The notes under the pieces were generated by a model. The model was not told the origin of the DNA. It ran no database searches and was given only the letters and a program-made list of their open reading frames with translations. Position numbers and translations under genes: made by a program. This document shows positions 22,496 to 27,021 of a DNA stretch of 27,021 nucleotides, one piece after another. Numbering within the stretch: the first letter of the stretch is position 1; the number at the start of each line of letters is the position of its first letter. The stretch comes from Candidatus Moranbacteria bacterium UBA2282 (GTDB lineage: Bacteria > Patescibacteriota > Minisyncoccia > Moranbacterales > UBA2206), in contig DDWQ01000004.1 in NCBI GenBank assembly GCA_002345745.1, positions 1 through 27,021 of the forward strand, written 5' to 3'.

Positions 22496-24340
22496 ATGCA
22501 AAAGTTTTTAGAAAAACACCACATTAAAATTATTATTCTTATCTTGGCATTTGTAGCTATTGTGTCAGTTTTGAACGCTAAAAATGATGCTCTTATTTAT
22601 GATGAGTCCGCTCATATTCCAGCTGGTTACAGCTATCTAACGCAACTTGATATGCGTCTTAACCCTGAACATCCTCCACTTCTCAAAGATTTAACTGCCA
22701 TCCCATTACTATTTATCCATCCAAATTTTGACATCACGCAAAATTTTTGGACCACCGACAATGCGGATGCCAGTCAATGGAATGCTGGAAAATATTTTCT
22801 TTTTGGAGCAGGAAATAATGCGGACCAAATAATTTTCTGGTCTCGCCTACCAATTGTTCTGTTATCACTTGTTTTCGGCTTATTCATATTCAAATGGACA
22901 CGTGAAATGGCTGGCATAACTGCGGGATTGTTTGCACTGACACTCTATGCTTTTGACCCTAATATTCTGGGACATAACCATTTTGTTACTACCGACCTTG
23001 GCATCGCAGCTTTTATGACTTTTTCCTTCTACTATTTTCTCAAATTCGTCAAAGAGCCGACGTGGAAAAATGTTTTTATCGGTGGAATATTTCTCGGACT
23101 CGTGCAGTTAGTTAAATTTTCTTCAGTCTTATTATTCCCAGTTTTTGGATTAATTTTAATCATTTATCCACTCGTGAAACTACACCGCGATAAGAATAAA
23201 ACTAAACTGCAAACACTAGGTGAATATTTATTAAAAGGCATTACAGCTTTTGCAATTTCGCTAACATTTGTCTATATTGCCTATTTCATCAGCGACTACA
23301 ATATGCCACAAACAAAATTACCGGAAATTATAAGTCATTATTTCAAACCAGATGACACTAGACCAGCGATTATTTATACCCGTGAACTTCTATTTACTAT
23401 GAATGCACATCCAGCCTTAACGCCATTGGCAGATTATTTCTTTGGGGTAATCAGAGTATTTCAGCGAGTTGGCGGTGGAAATGTTACTTATCTGATGGGT
23501 GAAGTAAGAGTATCTGGATTTCTCTCCTATTTCCCAATTGTTTTCCTAATTAAAGAACCATTGCCAACGCTATTTTTTATTCTATTCGCACTTGCTATAT
23601 CATTATCAAAAATTGCAAAATCACTGGGCACTTCTGCAAAAAATTATTTTTCAAAAATAACTGGTCAAGTTGCCCACTATCTCCGCACCAGTATCGTAGA
23701 ATTTTCTATGCTGATATTTGTGATTTTCTATGCTTTCATAAGTATCACTGGTAAATTAAATATTGGTTTTCGTCATCTTTTTCCAATCTTGCCTTTTATT
23801 TATATCCTAGTTTCCGTAAGCATCTTCAGATTTATCAAAACCAGACATCATCAAAGCAAAGTTATTTTTCAAGTAATGCTTTCTCTATTGGTGGTTATAT
23901 TGGTTACGGGAACAATTACAGCCTATCCATATTACACTTCTTATTTCAATTCTCTAGTCAATGGATCAAAAAATGGCTACCAAGTTGTTACCGATTCCAA
24001 TACCGATTGGGGTCAAGATTTGAAAAGACTCCAGATTTTTCTTACTGAACATCCAGAAATAACTAAAGTCAAAATTGATTATTTTGGAATGGCTGATTTA
24101 GATTATTATATCAATGGCAAGTATGAAAAATGGTGGGTCTCTAAAAGACCAATTGAACCAGGTTGGTATGTAATTTCAGCCCTCTTTTTGCAAGAAGGTA
24201 TCTACAAACAAGATATTTCAGACAATCAAAGCTATCGCTGGTTAAAAAATATTCGACCCACCTATCAAGTCGGCACTTCGATTTTGATTTACAATATCAC
24301 CCCCCAGGACATTCAGAATATTCCAGAAAATCTAAAATAA
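22496..24340 (+). CDS. GT39-family (PMT/ArnT-like) phospholipid-dependent glycosyltransferase
   Basis: The 614-aa membrane protein has about twelve helices. The first outer loop has NAKNDALIYDESAHIPAGYS with the catalytic Asp-Glu of the family (YDES), then LNPEHPPLLKDL, a hallmark of the PMT-type domain. Further signatures are LPIVLLSLVFGLFIFKWTRE and ALTLYAFDPNILGHNHFVTT, DLGIAAFMTFSFYYFLKF and GKLNIGFRHLFPILPF. The C-terminal soluble part (from about 495) begins with VTDSNTDWGQDLKRLQIFL, also common in this group. It transfers a sugar from a polyprenyl donor to protein or lipid outside the cell. The stop is 2 nt from the end of the convergent reverse transcriptase gene. Confidence 0.85.
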   Translation: MQKFLEKHHIKIIILILAFVAIVSVLNAKNDALIYDESAHIPAGYSYLTQLDMRLNPEHPPLLKDLTAIPLLFIHPNFDITQNFWTTDNADASQWNAGKYFLFGAGNNADQIIFWSRLPIVLLSLVFGLFIFKWTREMAGITAGLFALTLYAFDPNILGHNHFVTTDLGIAAFMTFSFYYFLKFVKEPTWKNVFIGGIFLGLVQLVKFSSVLLFPVFGLILIIYPLVKLHRDKNKTKLQTLGEYLLKGITAFAISLTFVYIAYFISDYNMPQTKLPEIISHYFKPDDTRPAIIYTRELLFTMNAHPALTPLADYFFGVIRVFQRVGGGNVTYLMGEVRVSGFLSYFPIVFLIKEPLPTLFFILFALAISLSKIAKSLGTSAKNYFSKITGQVAHYLRTSIVEFSMLIFVIFYAFISITGKLNIGFRHLFPILPFIYILVSVSIFRFIKTRHHQSKVIFQVMLSLLVVILVTGTITAYPYYTSYFNSLVNGSKNGYQVVTDSNTDWGQDLKRLQIFLTEHPEITKVKIDYFGMADLDYYINGKYEKWWVSKRPIEPGWYVISALFLQEGIYKQDISDNQSYRWLKNIRPTYQVGTSILIYNITPQDIQNIPENLK

Positions 24341-24342
24341 AC

Positions 24343-25278
24343 TCAATCACCTATTGATTCAAGTCTAGTTTTAATCTTCCGTCCTCGGCAATGTTTGAGC
24401 ACGCCGAAATATGATTGTAATGATTGCTGATAGCTTTTATCGGATATTTTTTTATTTTTCAATTCTATGTTTTTTTCAGCCATCCTTCCAATCATCCGGC
24501 GTTTGGTTTTTGTTCGCAAAACCGAATGAGTCGGAAAATGGACATACCCTAAAAAATCAATGCCTTGTTTCCATCTTTTCAGACTAATTTTTTTCGGATG
24601 CAAGTCTAATTTTAACTTTTCCTCAATAAAATTAGCAACTTTACTCAAACAATCTTCTAGAAAATTTTTATCGCGAGACAGAATAATAATATCATCCGCA
24701 TAACGCAAATAATATTTAGCTTGCAGTTCCCGTTTCACAAAATTATCCAGTAAATCCAGGTACACATTGGAAAAAAGCTGAGAAGTCAAATTGCCTAAAG
24801 GAATTCCTTTGCCCTTTGATTTTTCATAACTCTGGATGATTATTTCCAACAAACTTAGCACCTTTTCATTTTTTATTTTTTTCCTGAGCAGTGAAAACAA
24901 AATTTCATGATCCACCGAATCAAAAAATTTACGCATGTCAACTTGGAGTATCCAAATGGTTTTAGTGTGATTGTGTGCAAGCTTTTGCGCAAATTTATCC
25001 AGTCTTTTCCCTGCTTTATGAATGCCTTTTTCTTTCCGCGAAGAATAGGAATCGAAAACGAAACTCGGCTCGAACAGTGGCGTCAATACTCGGCACAAAG
25101 CATGATGCAAGACGCGATCGCGCACTGGCGCTTTAGCGATTTCCCGCCGCTTTGGATCGCAAACGATAAATCTGATATACTGACCATGCGTGTAATTTCC
25201 ATTTCTAAGGTCCGCAATCAGGTAAAAAAGATTTTCTTCCGCCCTTAGTGAAAATTCAAGGACATCTTTTTTTCGCAT
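24343..25278 (-). CDS. DGR reverse transcriptase, N-terminus out of frame at a homopolymer
   Basis: This enzyme copies the template repeat RNA with errors at adenines and supplies the cDNA for diversifying the target gene. In the 311-aa form from ATG 25278 the motifs are VDMRKFFDS (Asp113, Asp120), GIPLGNLTSQLFSNVYLD with the SQ pair (166-167) that marks DGR enzymes, and the active site YADD (193-196), then FLGYVHFPTHSV. The conserved N-terminal helix of the family, which ends WREFQRGK, is encoded directly upstream (about 25279-25350) in frame, but that frame has no ATG before a stop. The ATG at 25402 falls out of frame only because the G tract (25364-25373 on the plus strand) has ten bases; with nine the protein would be 352 aa. 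Convergent with the GT39 gene. Confidence 0.93.
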   Translation of the reverse strand: MRKKDVLEFSLRAEENLFYLIADLRNGNYTHGQYIRFIVCDPKRREIAKAPVRDRVLHHALCRVLTPLFEPSFVFDSYSSRKEKGIHKAGKRLDKFAQKLAHNHTKTIWILQVDMRKFFDSVDHEILFSLLRKKIKNEKVLSLLEIIIQSYEKSKGKGIPLGNLTSQLFSNVYLDLLDNFVKRELQAKYYLRYADDIIILSRDKNFLEDCLSKVANFIEEKLKLDLHPKKISLKRWKQGIDFLGYVHFPTHSVLRTKTKRRMIGRMAEKNIELKNKKISDKSYQQSLQSYFGVLKHCRGRKIKTRLESIGD

Positions 25279-25363
25279 TTTTCCTCTTTGAAATTCGCGC
25301 CAAGCGGCAAAAATATTTTCCGGAGCAATAATTTTTTTAAATAAAAAATCATGACTATTAATA

Positions 25364-25373
25364 CCCCCCCCCC
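25364..25373. repeat. 10-C homopolymer in the overlap of avd and RT 5' ends
   Basis: Ten C on the plus strand, an outlier in this AT-rich sequence. It lies between ATG 25351 (plus, avd) and ATG 25402 (minus, RT). At nine bases both ATGs are in frame with their genes; at ten neither is. Confidence 0.85.
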
Positions 25374-25477
25374 AAGCTTTTTCCGAACCAATTATTTTTC
25401 ATAAACTTTCTGCGTTATATTTAGCAACGCACAAGCGCGTCATCCGTTTTCCCAAACCCTCGCGCTATTCTCTCGGC

Positions 25478-25792
25478 GTGCGAATGGAAAACACGCTTTT
25501 GGAAATTTTTGAACTTGGCTATTTGGCTTTGACCAAACAAAACGTTTCCAAACTTCTCATTATCAACAAAATAGACATCATTCTCAAAATGTTTTTTATG
25601 CATTTACGACTAGCACAAGGCACTAGATGCCTTAGTGACGCCGGATACGCTGAACTTTCCGAAGGCGCACTGGAAATCGGACGCATGATCGGCAACTGGA
25701 TCAAAGAAATCAAAAATCCAAAGGTTGCACCCGACACGCAATTGTCTTTAGACTCTAAAAGCCTGCCACAAGACAGGCTCTTAGAGATTTGA
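25478..25792 (+). CDS. avd: Avd-like DGR accessory protein, N-terminus out of frame at a homopolymer
   Basis: Avd is a small four-helix-bundle protein that forms a positively charged pentamer and binds the reverse transcriptase and template RNA. The 104-aa frame from GTG 25478 has the family core MENTLLEIFELGYLALTKQN, then IDIILKMFFMHLRLAQ, CLSDAGYAELSEGALEIGRM and IGNWIKEI. The first helix is missing in this form. It is present upstream in the same frame as EPIIFHKLSALYLATHKRVI followed by RFPKPSRYSLGVR, but reaches an ATG (25351) only if the C tract is one base shorter, which gives 146 aa. Residues after IKNPK (LDSKSLPQDRLLEI) are encoded by a hairpin and look like a repeat-derived tail. 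It is on the plus strand, opposite to RT, template and target, which is unusual. Confidence 0.85.
   Translation: MRMENTLLEIFELGYLALTKQNVSKLLIINKIDIILKMFFMHLRLAQGTRCLSDAGYAELSEGALEIGRMIGNWIKEIKNPKVAPDTQLSLDSKSLPQDRLLEI
25753..25786. repeat. hairpin at the 3' side of the template repeat, inside the avd end
   Basis: CTCTAAAAGCCTG (25753-25765) pairs with CAGGCTCTTAGAG (25774-25786) with one mismatch. On the minus strand, in the direction of the template RNA, it follows the template repeat after 12 nt. Confidence 0.6.
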
Positions 25793-25798
25793 TTTCTT

Positions 25799-25912
25799 CG
25801 GGAAGACACGACGCCCAGATTGGCATTGGAATTGTCCGGATTGTTCCTGTTCACATTCGCGCCCGTCGCATCCGCATTGCCAAAGTTAAGCAAGTTGCCA
25901 TCTGAGGAGACA
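25799..25912 (-). repeat. DGR template repeat (TR)
   Basis: The 114-bp repeat matches the variable repeat at 26410-26523 except at 13 positions. Read on the minus strand, each of the 13 is an A in this copy. It holds 26 A on that strand, mostly as AAY codons, which can mutate to many residues without creating stops. It is not in a protein of its own: the surrounding 159-codon minus-strand frame (25519-25998) is the TR plus antisense of avd. It lies between avd and a MITE-like element. Confidence 0.95.
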
Positions 25913-26025
25913 TCGTGTTTGTCGCATGCCATCCAAGGCTGCATCAGAACGGATGAAAAAAATAAATTAATCCATCGGCACCGATTGATGGGAAACATTA
26001 TGTGCGCGCTCCGATTCCCTGTGAG

Positions 26026-26182
26026 GAGCTTATCCGAACAGTCTCTTTCGTAGCGAGAGTTTCAAATTTTGAGCGAAAATTTTGAAACGCGACAAGCCAT
26101 ATCACATATAGCGAGGAGCGGTGAAAAATTTGTAGCCGAAATTTGAAAGTCGCAGTAGAAAATGGACTGTTCGGATAAGCTC
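26026..26182. mobile_element. MITE-like palindromic element 2, between TR and VR
   Basis: Perfect 18-bp terminal inverted repeats, GAGCTTATCCGAACAGTC (26026-26043) and its complement (26165-26182), bound 157 bp. The interior is related to element 1 at 20567: CGAGAGTTTCAAATTTTGAG against CGAAATTTTCAGATTTTGAG, and GCAGTAG near both right ends. The terminal repeats differ. It contains no ORF. Confidence 0.75.
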
Positions 26183-26258
26183 AGTTCTCGCGCCAGCATT
26201 CGACAAGCAGAAATCGTTGGGAGTATGGCGCTTGCGCCACACTTCATTACCAACTTGA

Positions 26259-26267
26259 ATTATAGCA
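26259..26267 (-). promoter_or_regulatory. extended -10 promoter directed at the template repeat
   Basis: On the minus strand TGCTATAAT, an extended -10, would start RNA near 26252 and read through the MITE-like element into the TR. The -35 region (TTTTTC) is weak. A GGCGC-tt-GCGCC hairpin (26227-26238) would fall near the 5' end of the transcript. Confidence 0.5.
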
Positions 26268-26349
26268 CACAATCAATTTTTGAAAAAATTTTGATGGAAT
26301 CCAAAAGCGTTCATGGTAGCAACGAAAGCGATAGTGGCAGTCCCTCCGT

Positions 26350-26368
26350 CCCTGAACGGGCCGCAGGG
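26350..26368. repeat. hairpin downstream of the variable repeat
   Basis: CCCTG (26350-26354) and CAGGG (26364-26368). It lies about 35 nt past the target-gene stop on the minus strand. Many DGR targets carry a hairpin just after the initiation-of-mutagenic-homology end of the VR. Confidence 0.45.
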
Positions 26369-26402
26369 TGCTCAAAAATTCAGGATTCAAAAAACCAAAA
26401 AC

Positions 26403-27021
26403 TCAAAAGCGGGAAGACACGACGCCCAGAAGGGCATGGGAATAGCCCGGATAGTTCCTGCGCACATACGCGCCCGTCGCATCCGCAAGGCCAAAGATAA
26501 GCAAGTGGCCATCTGAGGAGACAGAATTTGACCACGAATATTTGCCATCAGTAAAAAGTTGTTTGCCTTTCTTGTACGACATTAGATAACGAAAGATAGT
26601 GTTTTGAGTTGGCTCGCGCAAAAGTTTTGAAATATTGAGGTTTGTCAGAATTTTTGATGCTTCAATATATTTGCTATTTTCAATAAGTTCGGCGATTTTG
26701 TCTTTTTCTTGTTGGAATTCTTCTTCCGCTTGTTGGTATTCTGGTGGGAAGTTGTTGTGGAAGAATTTTTCTTTGGCATTTTGAATGAGGAGTTCGGTTT
26801 GGTCGAGATAGTTTTTGTTGGTTGAATTAGGCAAGATATTGGGTGACACAAACTGCCAACCTAATTTGGGAGTTTGTTTTTTGATTTCAGTTTCACTGGC
26901 AAACCACGCATCACTTTTCAGCTTTCCATGACTATCAAATTGTTCTTTGTAGAGGAGGTGCTTGATTGGATTACCGTCTGGGTCTTTTTCTATGATGTTA
27001 CTACCGATGTTTTGGATAGCT
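26403..27021 (-). CDS. DGR target (variable) protein, 5' end beyond the window
   Basis: The frame stays open from the stop at 26403-26405 to the window edge, giving at least 205 codons; the GTG at 26849 is internal and not the real start. The visible part begins in a region reading QNIGSNIIEKDPDGNPIKHL, continues through a charged coiled-coil-like segment (QQAEEEFQQEKDKIAELIEN) and ends in a domain reading GKQLFTDGKYSWSNSVSSDG followed by the variable segment and LGVVSSRF. The ending GVVSSR fits CPR-type C-type-lectin-like variable domains. Ten residues in the VR differ from the TR-encoded Asn or Asp (H, I, L, Y, R, Y, G, Y, H, L), placing aromatic and basic side chains on the binding face. 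The ligand is unknown. The protein's localisation cannot be judged without the N-terminus. Confidence 0.88.
   Translation of the reverse strand, partial: AIQNIGSNIIEKDPDGNPIKHLLYKEQFDSHGKLKSDAWFASETEIKKQTPKLGWQFVSPNILPNSTNKNYLDQTELLIQNAKEKFFHNNFPPEYQQAEEEFQQEKDKIAELIENSKYIEASKILTNLNISKLLREPTQNTIFRYLMSYKKGKQLFTDGKYSWSNSVSSDGHLLIFGLADATGAYVRRNYPGYSHALLGVVSSRF
26410..26523 (-). repeat. DGR variable repeat (VR)
   Basis: 114 bp at the 3' end of the target gene. On the coding strand the changes from the TR are A to C, T or G at ten codons, for example AAC to CAC, AAT to CTT, AAC to CGC, GAC to GGC. The last 18 bp, GGGCGTCGTGTCTTCCCG, are identical in TR and VR and GC-rich, as for the IMH region where cDNA transfer begins. 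Confidence 0.95.

Noticed and set aside
25519..25998. 159-codon minus-strand frame as a second DGR target protein
   Set aside because: It contains the TR but is otherwise antisense to avd, has no lectin-like upstream part and does not end after the repeat as the target does. It is the template, not a second VR gene.
1..27021. CRISPR array
   Set aside because: No regularly spaced identical direct repeats with unique spacers. The GTTAG cores at 4.2-4.5 kb are irregular and palindromic.
1..27021. Recoded UGA (code 25) lineage
   Set aside because: TGA ends the DGR target gene exactly after the VR and the avd gene, and no gene needs TGA as a sense codon.

Overview
The window looks like a chromosomal piece of a Candidate Phyla Radiation (Patescibacteria) bacterium. 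The evidence is AT-rich DNA, weak or absent Shine-Dalgarno sites at many genes, a DUF5663-type small protein beside a VirD4-like ATPase, RmuC and PrmC, GT39-type membrane glycosyltransferases, low-complexity peptide inserts of the kind I associate with these genomes, and a diversity-generating retroelement (DGR). TGA is used as a stop, so this is not a code-25 lineage. No rRNA or ordinary tRNA gene is visible.

Layout. (1) 1-1780: an integron-like cassette array next to a tyrosine recombinase gene (1785-2645). It has three attC-like palindromic sites, a cupin cassette, a gene-less 100-bp cassette and a cassette with its own promoter, a 36-codon membrane peptide and a terminator. A 391-bp insertion encoding a structured RNA sits inside one of the attC-like sites. 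prmC follows the recombinase. (2) 3.7-5.5 kb: a lysine-repeat protein and a single-pass membrane protein, divergent, sharing an identical 25-nt leader and separated by about 0.9 kb of repeats. (3) 5.7-8.9 kb, minus strand: a WecA/TagO-like transferase, a small membrane protein, RmuC and a winged-helix protein. (4) 9.1-13.3 kb: a PP2C-like/propeller membrane protein, an anchored protein and a secreted fibre-like protein with a GA microsatellite at its 5' end. (5) 13.5-14.5 kb: a RhuM-family gene with an operator-like promoter. (6) 14.7-20.5 kb, minus strand: a four-gene run encoding a VirD4/TraG-like ATPase, two small proteins and a large membrane/coiled-coil protein. (7) 20.9-24.3 kb: two GT39-like glycosyltransferases. 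(8) 24.3-27.0 kb: a complete DGR core (reverse transcriptase, Avd, template repeat, variable repeat) and the 3' part of its target gene, which runs off the window.

The strongest results are at the two ends. In the DGR, template and variable repeats are both 114 bp and differ at 13 positions, every one an adenine of the template strand. The divergent 5' ends of avd and the reverse transcriptase share a 10-C homopolymer; removing one C would give both genes upstream ATG starts and their missing conserved N-termini at once. That is either a two-way phase switch or a homopolymer sequencing error. At the left end, the cassette ends are complementary over 17-34 bp, not just the usual 7-bp R box, with a mismatch in a fixed place, and the neighbouring recombinase lacks the IntI-specific insertion.

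Several small repeat families recur: two related MITE-like palindromes (20.6 and 26.1 kb), three hairpins with CCCC/GGGG ends and variable loops (13.4, 17.2, 22.4 kb), and short low-complexity inserts in prmC and at the rmuC 5' end. The window thus holds two DNA-rearranging systems, candidate phase-variable tracts and surface or export genes. A joint role in surface variation is inference.
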